Shown here one piece after another: positions 17,089 through 25,814 of a stretch of DNA of 64,000 bases (within the stretch, counting starts at the first letter, position 1; the number at the start of each line of letters is the position of its first letter). Location: contig NZ_CP027194.1 in assembly GCF_002970935.1 (NCBI RefSeq), forward strand, positions 124,001 through 188,000, read 5' to 3'. The notes beneath the pieces are model-generated. The model searched no databases and had not been told where the DNA came from. It saw only the letters and a list, made by a program, of their open reading frames with translations. The DNA comes from Lactobacillus sp. CBA3606 (GTDB lineage Bacteria; Bacillota; Bacilli; Lactobacillales; Lactobacillaceae). The translations under genes were made by a program, and so were the position numbers.

Positions 17089-17423
17089 GTTTTGGCTTTT
17101 TAGTTGTTTTAACCAAGTCTTTTAACGGCTTTTTAGAGGGTATTTAAGTGATTTTGACTTATTTATTAAAAAAATTGGCAAATTATTTTACCGCGGATAG
17201 TAAAAAAACAAATCAAATTAAAAAGCTGATATTAAGGCGTTTGTAAGCGCAAAAAATGATTTTTAAATGCTGGTAATTCAAATTAACTAAGTGAATTATG
17301 ACGAAATGATGATAAAAATTAGAGTTTAGCATTGATTTTAATTTATTTATAATATACAATTACTTTAACTTTTCGAGGGAAAAGCACACACACGACATTA
17401 AAAGTCAGAGGGGTTGGGGTTTT
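17089..17423 (+). other. AT-rich leader region of the opp operon
   Basis: About 335 bases with no ORF and very high A+T. A TATAAT at 17348-17353 is a likely -10, but its -35 is weak. GAGGGGTTGGGG just before ATG 17424 provides ribosome binding. I see no clear CodY or other known operator. Confidence 0.45.
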
Positions 17424-19076
17424 ATGAATTTAAAGACAGCTGCTAAAGTAACTGTCGTTGCCGGGGCATCCTTGTTGTTCTTGGCAGCGTGCGGTTCAAA
17501 GAGTAACTCATCATCAACATCAAGTAAGCAGACCGCGACGATCACTGAATCGGCCGAATTGCCAACGATGGATTTATCAAAATCAACTGATGTGGTTAGT
17601 TCCAACATGTTGAATAACACCAATGAAGGGTTATACCGGTTGGGCAAAGATAGCAAGATCACACCTGGGATTGCTAAATCAACGACCGTTTCCAAAGATG
17701 GTAAAACATATACGTTCACGTTACGAAAGAACGCCAAATGGAGCAATGGCGAAAAAGTTACTGCCAAAGATTTCGTTTATGGTTGGCAACGAACTGTTAA
17801 TCCAAAAACTGCGTCACAATACGCATACTTATATTCAGGCATCAAGAATGCTGACCAAATCGTGGCCGGCAAAAAACCTGTTTCAACCTTGGGGATTAAA
17901 GCGGACGGCGATTACAAGTTAACTGTTACGTTGGATAAGCCAATCTCATACTTCAAGAAATTAATGGGCTTTGTTAACTTCTTCCCACAAAATGAAAAAG
18001 CCGTTAAGCAATATGGGTCTAAGTATGGGACGACGAGTTCAGCAATGGTCTACAACGGTCCTTACAAGATGACTGGTTGGAAAGGGACTAACTTAACTTG
18101 GACCTTGCAAAAGAACAAGGATTACTGGGATGCTAAGAACGTTAAGATGAGCAGCCTGAAGTTCCAAGTTGTTAAGGATGCTTCAACTGGTTTGAACTTG
18201 TTCAACTCAAACAAGGTTGATGATATTACCCTTTCTGGGACCCAAGTTAAGAGCTACAAGAACAACAAGAACTTTATTGCCCGTAAGAGTGCGTCAACCT
18301 TCTATGTTGAATTCAACCAAAACGATAGCAATAAAGCGTTAGCTAAGGCCTTCAAGAATAAGAAGATTCGTCAAGCCTTATCAATGGCAATCAGCCGGAA
18401 ACAATTCGTCAATGATGTCTTGGCTGATGGCTCAACCGCTGCTAAGGGTTATGTGTCATCTGATTTAGCTAAGAGTCCAACCAATAAGAAAGACTTTGCG
18501 GATGATGCCTACGTTGCTAGTGGTGTTGAATACAACATGACGAAGGCCCGTAAGTTACTTAATGAAGGGCTTAAAGAAGTCGGGGAATCTAGCTTAAACA
18601 TTAAATTACTTTCTGATGATACTGATGGTGGTAAGAAGTCGACTGAGTACTTACAAGGTCAATGGCAGAAGCTTTCATCTAAGATCAAGGTTACTAACCA
18701 AAACGTCCCATTCAAGACACGTTTACAACGGTCACAAAATGGCGACTTTGATACGGTAATTTCTGCATGGAATGCCGACTTTACTGATCCAATCTCATTC
18801 TTGTCACTCTTCACTTCTGACAACTCATACAACAATGGTCGCTACAACAGTGCTGCCTACGATACAGCGGTTAACAATGCTGAAGGCAAAGATGCTAACG
18901 ATACCACGACCCGTTGGAATGACATGGTCACTGCTGAAAAGCAATTAATGACGGATCAAGGGATTGCACCAATCTATCAAAAGACGGAAGCGCACTTGAT
19001 GCGGACCAATTTGAAGGGCATCATCTACAATACCGCGGGTTCACAATATAACTACAAGTACATGTACGTTAAGTAG
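17424..19076 (+). CDS. oppA: Oligopeptide ABC transporter, substrate-binding lipoprotein
   Basis: The extracellular lipoprotein that captures oligopeptides for OppBCDF. It has a 23-residue lipoprotein signal ending in the lipobox FLAAC (Cys23 lipidated), a Ser-rich linker, and the family 5 solute-binding fold of about 550 residues. The motifs TITESAELPTMDLSKSTDVV, TFTLRKNAKWSNGEKVTAKD and DFVYGWQRTVNPKT are characteristic of peptide-binding OppA proteins. It heads an operon of five genes, but a hairpin at 19137-19168 separates it from oppB, which should give an excess of OppA. Lactobacilli depend on peptide uptake for amino acids. Identification is secure; peptide size preference is unknown. 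Confidence 0.95.
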   Translation: MNLKTAAKVTVVAGASLLFLAACGSKSNSSSTSSKQTATITESAELPTMDLSKSTDVVSSNMLNNTNEGLYRLGKDSKITPGIAKSTTVSKDGKTYTFTLRKNAKWSNGEKVTAKDFVYGWQRTVNPKTASQYAYLYSGIKNADQIVAGKKPVSTLGIKADGDYKLTVTLDKPISYFKKLMGFVNFFPQNEKAVKQYGSKYGTTSSAMVYNGPYKMTGWKGTNLTWTLQKNKDYWDAKNVKMSSLKFQVVKDASTGLNLFNSNKVDDITLSGTQVKSYKNNKNFIARKSASTFYVEFNQNDSNKALAKAFKNKKIRQALSMAISRKQFVNDVLADGSTAAKGYVSSDLAKSPTNKKDFADDAYVASGVEYNMTKARKLLNEGLKEVGESSLNIKLLSDDTDGGKKSTEYLQGQWQKLSSKIKVTNQNVPFKTRLQRSQNGDFDTVISAWNADFTDPISFLSLFTSDNSYNNGRYNSAAYDTAVNNAEGKDANDTTTRWNDMVTAEKQLMTDQGIAPIYQKTEAHLMRTNLKGIIYNTAGSQYNYKYMYVK

Positions 19077-19136
19077 AACCAAAAGAGATTGTCAGTAGTG
19101 TGTGTGCTTTAACTTAACGAATGTGAAACGAAAGGG

Positions 19137-19175
19137 GTAAGGATTGACACATCATTGTTAATCCTTACCATTTTG
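19137..19175 (+). terminator. Terminator between oppA and oppB
   Basis: GTAAGGATT (19137-19145) pairs with AATCCTTAC (19160-19168), followed by CATTTTGTTTT. It probably stops part of the oppA transcripts. Confidence 0.65.
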
Positions 19176-19184
19176 TTTTATAAT
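19155..19184 (+). promoter_or_regulatory. Promoter for oppBCDF, overlapping the terminator
   Basis: TTGTTA (19155-19160), an 18-base spacer and TATAAT (19179-19184). The -35 lies in the 3' arm of the oppA terminator hairpin. Confidence 0.55.
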
Positions 19185-19236
19185 CAAACATGTCATTATT
19201 TTTTAAGGCTAATTTAATAGAATGCGAGGAATTTTA

Positions 19237-20166
19237 ATGAGAAAGTATCTCTTAAAGCGGATATTTTACTTGTTCCTGACATTATTCATTGTGGCTACGG
19301 CCACGTTCTTCCTGATGAAGCTAATGCCCGGAACGCCGCTACAAAATGAAGCCAAGTTGACTGCTAGTGAAAAAGCGTCGATTTTAGCGCAATATGGATT
19401 AGATAAACCGGTCTGGTTACAATATCTGGTTTATATTGGCGGTATCTTTAAAGGTAGTCTCGGGTTATCCTTCCAATTTAGCGATCAAGCCGTTAGTTAC
19501 TTGATTGGTAGTCGGATGGGGCCTTCCATGCAACTTGGTGGGCAAGCCATGGTCGTTGGGGTTGTCTTTGGGATTATCCTTGGTGCCATTGGCGCCATTC
19601 GGAAAGATACTTGGGCAGACCGTTTGGCGACGGTGGTGTCAATCTTAGGGATTGCGGTACCAAGTTTCGTTTTGGCGATTCTATTGCAATACTATCTTGG
19701 CTTGAAGCTCAGTTTGTTCCCAGTTGCTGGGTGGGAGGGCTTTGCGTATACCGTCTTGCCAACCTTAGCGTTAGCGGCCAGTCCGTTAGCCGAAACTGCC
19801 CGTTTCATTCGAACCGACATGGTGGATGTTTTGAGCTCAGATTATATTGAGTTAGCCAAGGCGAAAGGCCTGTCGAAGTTCGGGATTGTTTACCATCATG
19901 CGTTGCGGAACAGTTTGATTCCAATGGTGACCTTGATTGGACCACTCGCCGCCGCTTTGATGACGGGGTCGATGGTTGTTGAAAACATCTTCTCAGTTCC
20001 TGGGATTGGGGAACAATTTGTCAAATCAATCCTGGTCAATGACTACCCAACGATCATGGGTGTGACGATCTTCTATTCTGCTTTACTTTGCTTGTTATTA
20101 TTATTGACTGATATCGTCTACGGCATCATTGATCCGCGGATTCGTTTAAGTGGAAATGGGGACTAG
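19237..20166 (+). CDS. oppB: Oligopeptide ABC transporter, permease OppB
   Basis: One of two membrane channel subunits of the peptide importer, 309 residues with six predicted helices. The N-terminus (RKYLLKRIFYLFLTLFIVAT, then MPGTPLQNEAK) is typical of OppB, and the EAA loop that contacts the ATPases is near residues 200-225 (DYIELAKAKGLSKFGIVYHH). It starts at ATG 19237 after GCGAGGA; an ATG at 19222 is in frame but contains that site. It is followed 3 bases later by oppC. It can be expressed from its own promoter as well as from oppA read-through. Confidence 0.95.
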   Translation: MRKYLLKRIFYLFLTLFIVATATFFLMKLMPGTPLQNEAKLTASEKASILAQYGLDKPVWLQYLVYIGGIFKGSLGLSFQFSDQAVSYLIGSRMGPSMQLGGQAMVVGVVFGIILGAIGAIRKDTWADRLATVVSILGIAVPSFVLAILLQYYLGLKLSLFPVAGWEGFAYTVLPTLALAASPLAETARFIRTDMVDVLSSDYIELAKAKGLSKFGIVYHHALRNSLIPMVTLIGPLAAALMTGSMVVENIFSVPGIGEQFVKSILVNDYPTIMGVTIFYSALLCLLLLLTDIVYGIIDPRIRLSGNGD

Positions 20167-20169
20167 TTC

Positions 20170-21204
20170 ATGGCAGATAATGTAAATGATGTTGAAATTA
20201 AGCCCGGAGCTTTTGAACCATTAGATAAGCAGGCCGGGCCCGATAATGAAAAAATTGCCGCACCTTCCTTAACTTTCGGTCAAGATGTTTGGCGGCGGCT
20301 TAAGTCGAATAAAACGGCTTTTACCAGTTTTATCGTCTTAATTTTACTTTTCTTGATGGCCTTTGCTGGGCAAACGGTCTATCATCACAATCCAAATGAT
20401 CAATCACCGAAGTATGCGAACTTACCACCGAAGATTCCGGGTGTCGGTATTCATGGCTTGAATGGGCATATTACCCAATCGGGTGAAGATGTGGATGCTT
20501 ATAAGCAAGCCGGTGCGAGTTCCAACGTTCATTACCTCTTAGGGACCGACTATTTAGGTCGTGACTTATTGGCACGGATTATGTATGGGACCCGAGTTTC
20601 ATTAGAAATTGCTTTAATTGCGACGCTGATTGATTTGACCATTGGGGTCGGATTCGGGATATTCTCCGGTTGGCGTGGTGGGCGCGTGGATTTGTTTATG
20701 CAACGTATTATTGAAATCCTCTCGTCCATTCCCGCGCTAGTTGTGATGGTTTTGATGGCGACCGCTTTCCAAAAAACCGGGATGGCCTCAATCATTGCAG
20801 CGTTGGCTTTAATTAACTGGACCACGATGGCCCGCCTAACGCGAGCGCAGACGTTACAATTGAAAAACCAAGATTTTATTTTGGCAGCGCGAACGTTGGG
20901 TGAGTCTTCAACCAAGATTGCTTGGAAGCACTTGTTGCCAAACCTATCAAGTATCATCATTATCCAAACGATGTTCACGATTCCAAATGCGATCTTCTTT
21001 GAAGCGTTCTTGAGTTATATTGGGATTGGGATTAGTTCACCACAAGCGTCATTAGGGACTTTGATCTCCGATGGGCAAAAGAACTTCCAATTCTTACCAT
21101 ACCAAATGTGGTATCCAGCAATTGTCTTGATTGTCTTGATGCTGGCCTTTAACTTATTAGGCGATGGTATGCGGGATGCATTTGATCCGAAATCGAAACG
21201 ATAG
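20170..21204 (+). CDS. oppC: Oligopeptide ABC transporter, permease OppC
   Basis: The second membrane subunit, 344 residues, with an N-terminal cytoplasmic tail of about 50 residues followed by a first helix (FIVLILLFLMAFAG), an external domain with the LGTDYLGRDLLARIMYGTRV signature and five further helices. The EAA motif DFILAARTLGESSTKIAWKH contacts OppD/OppF. It lies 3 bases after oppB and 15 before oppD, so it is part of one transcript. The OppC C-terminal signature DGMRDAFDPKSKR is complete. Confidence 0.95.
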   Translation: MADNVNDVEIKPGAFEPLDKQAGPDNEKIAAPSLTFGQDVWRRLKSNKTAFTSFIVLILLFLMAFAGQTVYHHNPNDQSPKYANLPPKIPGVGIHGLNGHITQSGEDVDAYKQAGASSNVHYLLGTDYLGRDLLARIMYGTRVSLEIALIATLIDLTIGVGFGIFSGWRGGRVDLFMQRIIEILSSIPALVVMVLMATAFQKTGMASIIAALALINWTTMARLTRAQTLQLKNQDFILAARTLGESSTKIAWKHLLPNLSSIIIIQTMFTIPNAIFFEAFLSYIGIGISSPQASLGTLISDGQKNFQFLPYQMWYPAIVLIVLMLAFNLLGDGMRDAFDPKSKR

Positions 21205-21219
21205 GGGTGTGGCAACAAC

Positions 21220-22296
21220 ATGGAAAATCCTGAAAATGTCATTGAAGTTCGTCATTTAAAAATTGATTTCCACACCTATGCAGGTGAGGTTAAAGCGATT
21301 CGTGATGTCAGCTTTGATTTACGTAAAGGTGAAACATTAGCCATCGTTGGTGAATCCGGTTCTGGTAAGTCAGTTACCACCCGGTCATTAATGGGGTTAC
21401 TAGCACCAAATGCCGAAGTAAAAGGCGGCAGTATTATGTTTCACGGCGAAGATATTATTAAAAAGTCTGAAAAAGAAATGCAACATATTCGTGGTAAAGA
21501 TATCGCGATGATTTTCCAAGATCCAATGACGTCATTGGACCCAACGATGCGGATTGGGATGCAAATTGCAGAACCGCTAATGAAGCATAAAGGGTTGAAG
21601 AAAAAAGAAGCCATTGCGCAAGCTTTGGAAATGTTAAAGTTAGTCGGGATTACCAATCCAGAAGGTCGGATTAATGATTATCCGTATCAATTTTCCGGTG
21701 GGATGCGGCAACGGATTGTGATTGCTATCGCATTAGTTTGTTACCCCGAAGTCTTGATTGCTGATGAACCAACGACGGCTTTAGATGTTACCATTCAAGC
21801 GCAAATCTTGGATTTGATGAAAGATTTACAAAATCGAATTGATACGTCAATTATTTTCATCACCCATGATTTAGGGGTAGTTGCTGGGATGGCGGACCGC
21901 GTGGCAGTCATGTATGCCGGCAAGATTGTGGAATATGGGACGGTTGATGAAATCTTCTTCAATCCGCAACATCCTTATACTTGGGGCTTGTTGAACTCGA
22001 TGCCAACGTTGGATACGGACAGTGGCTCGTTACAAGCGATTCCTGGGACACCACCAGATTTATTGGAACCACCTGTGGGTGATGCCTTTGCGGCCCGGAG
22101 TGACTATGCGATGAAGATTGATACGGAACAAGAACCACCGTTCTTCAAAGTATCTGATACGCATTATGCGGCGACGTGGTTATTGCATCCCGATGCACCT
22201 AAAGTAACGCCACCAGCTGAAATTGTGCGGCGGCAAAAGAAATTTGCGACGATGCAACGACCAGAACCACCGATTAAAAAAGCAACGAAGGAGTAA
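21220..22296 (+). CDS. oppD: Oligopeptide ABC transporter, ATPase OppD
   Basis: A 358-residue ATP-binding subunit that powers peptide import with OppF. The Walker A GESGSGKSVTTR is near residues 43-54, the signature FSGGMRQRIVIAIAL near 156-170, and the Walker B VLIADEPTTALDV near 178-190. The C-terminal oligopeptide/dipeptide extension (TPPDLLEPPVGDAFAAR) is present and in this family carries a region for an iron-sulfur cluster in some members. Here the cysteines are not evident. It overlaps no gene; AGGGGTGTGGCAACAAC before the ATG is the ribosome binding site. The chain is intact. Confidence 0.95.
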   Translation: MENPENVIEVRHLKIDFHTYAGEVKAIRDVSFDLRKGETLAIVGESGSGKSVTTRSLMGLLAPNAEVKGGSIMFHGEDIIKKSEKEMQHIRGKDIAMIFQDPMTSLDPTMRIGMQIAEPLMKHKGLKKKEAIAQALEMLKLVGITNPEGRINDYPYQFSGGMRQRIVIAIALVCYPEVLIADEPTTALDVTIQAQILDLMKDLQNRIDTSIIFITHDLGVVAGMADRVAVMYAGKIVEYGTVDEIFFNPQHPYTWGLLNSMPTLDTDSGSLQAIPGTPPDLLEPPVGDAFAARSDYAMKIDTEQEPPFFKVSDTHYAATWLLHPDAPKVTPPAEIVRRQKKFATMQRPEPPIKKATKE

Positions 22297-22298
22297 TC

Positions 22299-23261
22299 AT
22301 GATGCCAGATGAACGTAAAAAAATTCTAGAAGTCCATCATTTAAAGCAATATTTTAATGTTGGCAAAAAAGACGAAGTTCGGGCGGTTGATGACGTCTCC
22401 TTTGATATTTATGAAGGCGAAACGTTCGGGTTGGTTGGTGAATCTGGTTCCGGTAAGACCACCACTGGTCGTTCTATCATCCACTTATATGAACCAACTG
22501 ATGGTCAGATTCTCTTTGATGGTCAAGATGTTTCTAAGTTGCATACTAAGGCGGAAAAGCATGCTTTTCGGCGTAACATGCAGATGATTTTCCAAGATCC
22601 ATATGCCTCCTTGAATCCTCGGATGAAGGTCAAAGATATCGTAGCCGAAGGGATAGATATTCATGGCCTGGCTAAAGATGATGCTGATCGGACGAAACAA
22701 GTAGAAGATTTGTTGGAAACCGTGGGCTTAAATAAGGACCATTCGAGCCGTTACCCACATGAATTCTCTGGTGGTCAACGACAACGAATCGGGATTGCCC
22801 GGGCTTTAGCGGTTGAACCGAAATTTATCATTGCGGATGAACCAATCTCGGCCTTAGACGTGTCGATCCAAGCCCAAGTGGTTAACTTGATGAAAGAACT
22901 ACAAGTGAAGCATAATTTGACTTACTTGTTTATTGCCCATGATTTATCCATGGTTAAATATATCAGTGATCGTATTGGGGTGATGCATTACGGGAAGATT
23001 CTCGAAATCGGTCCCGCGGATGAAGTCTATACCCATCCGTTACATGCCTATACCAAAAGCTTGATTTCAGCTGTTCCGGTGCCAGATCCTGAATTTGAAC
23101 GGAATCGGAAGCAAGTGCCATATGATGATTCCCGTGAAATGGATGATAAAAAGCGGCGGATGGTCGAAATTGCGCCAGGACACTTTGTTCGGGCCAGTGA
23201 AGATGAAATTCCAATGTATACTGAACGGGCGATTAAAGCCGGTTTAGTGACTTCTGATTAG
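22299..23261 (+). CDS. oppF: Oligopeptide ABC transporter, ATPase OppF
   Basis: The second ATPase of the importer, 320 residues. It has Walker A GESGSGKTTTGRS near residue 50, signature FSGGQRQRIGIARAL near 155, Walker B IIADEPISALDVSIQAQ near 175, and the OppF-type KHNLTYLFIAHDLSMVKYIS segment. The start lies 2 bases after the oppD stop, with AAGGAG inside the oppD end as its ribosome binding site, so translation is coupled. A second ATG follows immediately and could be used. It ends the operon, with a strong terminator. Confidence 0.95.
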   Translation: MMPDERKKILEVHHLKQYFNVGKKDEVRAVDDVSFDIYEGETFGLVGESGSGKTTTGRSIIHLYEPTDGQILFDGQDVSKLHTKAEKHAFRRNMQMIFQDPYASLNPRMKVKDIVAEGIDIHGLAKDDADRTKQVEDLLETVGLNKDHSSRYPHEFSGGQRQRIGIARALAVEPKFIIADEPISALDVSIQAQVVNLMKELQVKHNLTYLFIAHDLSMVKYISDRIGVMHYGKILEIGPADEVYTHPLHAYTKSLISAVPVPDPEFERNRKQVPYDDSREMDDKKRRMVEIAPGHFVRASEDEIPMYTERAIKAGLVTSD

Positions 23262-23276
23262 GGTGTGACTTTTCAA

Positions 23277-23310
23277 AAACCGTTGAGCAAATTAGCTCAG
23301 CGGTTTTTTT
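23277..23310 (+). terminator. opp operon terminator
   Basis: AACCGTTGAGC pairs with GCTCAGCGGTT with a 6-base loop, followed by TTTTTTT. Confidence 0.9.
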
Positions 23311-23427
23311 GTGAGGATGATTTATTTTTTGTATAACTTGTTTTTTTGAATAGCTGATGGGATGGATTGGCAGAGCGGGGTATAATGAATTATTGGAAAC
23401 CAGTTTCAAAAAGGAGTGAGTTAGATT

Positions 23428-24363
23428 ATGTCTAGATTGACGGAGAAAGATTTAACACCCAGCTATGATTTAAAACGGATTTTACTTGGTAATGATGAAA
23501 ACGGAAATTATGATGAGAATGAGCCTATAAAAAATATACTAATGGCAAAAGATAAAAAATATTATCTAGATACACCTGACAAAAAAGGTGTATCTAGTGA
23601 TTATTGTGGTGGTAACCGTGGTGATGTGGAAAACTATAAAGTGGTAGACGGTGCATTTAAAGAATTAACAGATAATAAGGCTACTACCCACAAGGATATA
23701 CTACACTCATTTTGGATGACATATAAAATCCTAATGCAAATAGAAAAACCAGAGTTGTTTAGACCCTTAGGTAGTTTGGAGGACGGAAAAGCTTTAAAAA
23801 AACCATTGAAAGATGAACTTCCAGCTTTAGATAAAGGTTATCCGCCATTTTACTCTGTTAAATATTTAACTATGGATGAAAAATATATAACTTACTTCAA
23901 GAATTATTTTTCAACGTATTTACCAGATTCGCTTCCTGACAAATATACATGGATCGACTTCTTGCTCTACAATAATGATGTGTTTGACAAAGAAGTGTAT
24001 TGTAAGTATCCTGATTTGAAAGAATTTGCAAAGTTAACGCATAGTATCGCAAATATTATTGTTGTTCCTAAGGGGTTTAATGAGAGCAGGGGTGGTTATG
24101 ATTATGGTGATTTTGCCTTGAATAGGTTAAAGGACTTTTTAGCATCATTTGATGCTTGGAATAAGTATGTTGAAACATTCCAGTTGCAATCTTTTTTAGA
24201 TAAAGATTACATGCCTACTTCATTATGGGATGGTCATTTAGCTACTGATGAAAGCTTGTTTGTTCAAAATCCAGCGGAAATTAGGTGTTTTTTGCAGACG
24301 ACGGTTAACTCTATTCAAGCAAGAGCAGCTGCTTTAAGCGAGTTAACTATTTTCAAACATTAG
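23428..24363 (+). CDS. Hypothetical protein, 311 aa, AT-rich, probably acquired
   Basis: The family is not recognised with confidence. The product is soluble, with a charged N-terminus (DENGNYDENEPIKN), a Gly-rich motif (SDYCGGNRGDVENY) and a long helical C-terminus (QTTVNSIQARAAALSEL). It resembles the general layout of uncharacterised lactobacillus proteins in which a hydrophilic N-terminal half ends in an IDFLLYNNDVFDKE-type segment. AAAGGAGTGAG before the ATG is strong. Its codon use (AAA, TTA, AGG, AGA) is more AT-rich than the flanking genes, pointing to horizontal transfer or to a variable locus. No toxin, phage or defence motif was found. Confidence 0.75.
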   Translation: MSRLTEKDLTPSYDLKRILLGNDENGNYDENEPIKNILMAKDKKYYLDTPDKKGVSSDYCGGNRGDVENYKVVDGAFKELTDNKATTHKDILHSFWMTYKILMQIEKPELFRPLGSLEDGKALKKPLKDELPALDKGYPPFYSVKYLTMDEKYITYFKNYFSTYLPDSLPDKYTWIDFLLYNNDVFDKEVYCKYPDLKEFAKLTHSIANIIVVPKGFNESRGGYDYGDFALNRLKDFLASFDAWNKYVETFQLQSFLDKDYMPTSLWDGHLATDESLFVQNPAEIRCFLQTTVNSIQARAAALSELTIFKH

Positions 24364-24397
24364 CTTTTAAATATTATATTAACGATAAGCATATCCT

Positions 24398-24426
24398 TTG
24401 AAATGTAGTGTTGGTTTTAGTATAGT
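24398..24426 (+). promoter_or_regulatory. Promoter of the 80-aa membrane protein
   Basis: TTGAAA (24398-24403), 17-base spacer, TATAGT (24421-24426). Confidence 0.65.
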
Positions 24427-24471
24427 AAATGACAAGCAAGTGATGTTACTAGCCAACTAGGAGGGCACCTC

Positions 24472-24714
24472 ATGAAGAAATTACTGATGTTTATTGTTTT
24501 AGTGTTAGGTGGTAGTGGGGTTTATTGGCTGTTTCGCAATAAGGAACGACTGGAAGCTCAAGCTCATGGCTTGGACGACGAGCTTTTAGGTAAAGCGGAA
24601 CAAGTTAAAGTTAGCCTGAATGGGGATACCAAAACTAAATTGCGTGGTAATTGGCGTGAAGGGCGCGGCCATGTCAAACAGCAATTGAGTCGTTGGCAAG
24701 CGGCGCAGCAGTAA
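24472..24714 (+). CDS. Small single-helix membrane protein, 80 aa
   Basis: One N-terminal membrane helix (MKKLLMFIVLVLGGSGVYWL) is followed by a charged cytoplasmic tail, roughly 58 residues, with a possible coiled segment (RLEAQAHGLDDELLGKAEQV) and a repeat-like KLRGNWREGRGHVKQQ. The tail faintly recalls CsbD stress proteins, but this is not enough to name it. It has its own promoter and a perfect terminator, with AGGAGGGCACCTC before the ATG. The function is unknown. Confidence 0.75.
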   Translation: MKKLLMFIVLVLGGSGVYWLFRNKERLEAQAHGLDDELLGKAEQVKVSLNGDTKTKLRGNWREGRGHVKQQLSRWQAAQQ

Positions 24715-24722
24715 TGTCAGCT

Positions 24723-24761
24723 ACGGTTAACATCTTTTTGTGATGTTAACCGTATTTTTTT
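24723..24761 (+). terminator. Terminator of the 80-aa gene
   Basis: Perfect 12-bp stem ACGGTTAACATC (24723-24734) and GATGTTAACCGT (24742-24753), then a T run. Confidence 0.9.
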
Positions 24762-24827
24762 GCCGCCTAATTAATGACGAATCGCGGTATAATAAAACCT
24801 ACTAGTTATCAGAAAGTTGAGATTATA

Positions 24828-25685
24828 ATGGCAAAAAAACAATTTTATGCGGTTCGCGCCGGTTATAAAACAGGGATTTATCAGACTTGGGCGGCGTGTC
24901 AGCAGCAGATTAATGGCTATAGTGGTGCTCAATATAAAGGATTTATGACTCGTACGGAAGCCGAAGCGTATCTGCACGGTCAAGCAAGGCCAACTAAGTC
25001 AGGTCAAACGGTTAGAACCAGTCCAAAAGTGAGTGCGGCTAAAGAAAGTGAGATTACTGTTTATACGGATGGCGGTAATCGAAATACTGGGAATGTCCAG
25101 GGGGGCCAAGTGCGGTCGACCGACAAATCAGCTTGGGCGTATCAGATTCAAACTGCCGATGAGCAATTAACGGGAACCGGTGGCGAGTGGGGGGCCACAA
25201 ATAACCGGATGGAAATCATGGCTTTGTTACAGGCACTTGATCGGTTAACTAAGTTAAATAAAACGACTGCAACAATTTTAGTGATTATGGACTCAAAATA
25301 CGTCTTGGATGCCATTCAAAAGGGGTGGTTAACAAGTTGGCGGCAACACGGCTGGCGGCGAGCTAAAGGTGAACTGATTAACGCCGAACTTTGGCAGGCC
25401 CTTTATCAGCAGTTACAGCCCTTTAAGCACTTGGACTTTAAATGGGTTAAGGGACATGCCAATACTAGTGGCAATAATGCCGTCGATCAGTTATTGAACA
25501 CGACGATGGACCAAATGAAAGCGGGACAACCGATTCCAGTTCAAAATGCGACGGCCAAGTTAGCCCCAACGCGCCCTCTAACCATGAGCAGGGGGATTTA
25601 CTTGCAAAGAAGGCCTCACAAGCAACGACTAAGTCGGCAGCGGCATCGCTGCCAGTTAATGACCAACAAAAACAACAGTCAGTAG
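24828..25685 (+). CDS. rnhA: Ribonuclease HI with RNA:DNA hybrid-binding domain; C-terminal tail frameshifted
   Basis: Cleaves the RNA strand of RNA:DNA hybrids. An N-terminal caulimovirus-type hybrid-binding domain (KKQFYAVRAGYKTGIYQTWA, then KGFMTRTEAEAYLHG) precedes the RNase H fold. The catalytic acids are visible: Asp in VYTDGGN, Glu in NNRMEIMALL, Asp in VIMDSKYVL and Asp in NNAVDQLL. The frame is open from 24774, but ATG 24828 fits the domain start. Near 25577 one base appears lost: the annotated frame ends at 25685 with a random-looking basic tail. In another frame, HEQGDLLAKKASQATT and then MTTIVDNWKAEQTKK continue to a stop at 25736-25738. The catalytic domain is unaffected. Confidence 0.88.
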   Translation: MAKKQFYAVRAGYKTGIYQTWAACQQQINGYSGAQYKGFMTRTEAEAYLHGQARPTKSGQTVRTSPKVSAAKESEITVYTDGGNRNTGNVQGGQVRSTDKSAWAYQIQTADEQLTGTGGEWGATNNRMEIMALLQALDRLTKLNKTTATILVIMDSKYVLDAIQKGWLTSWRQHGWRRAKGELINAELWQALYQQLQPFKHLDFKWVKGHANTSGNNAVDQLLNTTMDQMKAGQPIPVQNATAKLAPTRPLTMSRGIYLQRRPHKQRLSRQRHRCQLMTNKNNSQ

Positions 25686-25766
25686 CTGCAATGACAACCA
25701 TTGTCGACAATTGGAAAGCGGAACAAACTAAAAAGTAAGGTGTGCGTCGTAATTATCACCGCAACA

Positions 25767-25808
25767 AAAAACGCGCCATTGGCCTTAACGGCTAATGACG
25801 CGTTTTTA
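25767..25808. terminator. Bidirectional terminator between rnhA and clpE
   Basis: AAAAACGCG(C)CATTGGCC and GGCTAATG(A)CGCGTTTTT form a long stem between convergent genes. Confidence 0.85.
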
Positions 25809-25814
25809 ACTAGC

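Noticed and set aside
24774-24827. Longer N-terminus of RNase HI
   Set aside because: The TATAAT at 24788-24793 lies in it, and the hybrid-binding domain begins at ATG 24828.
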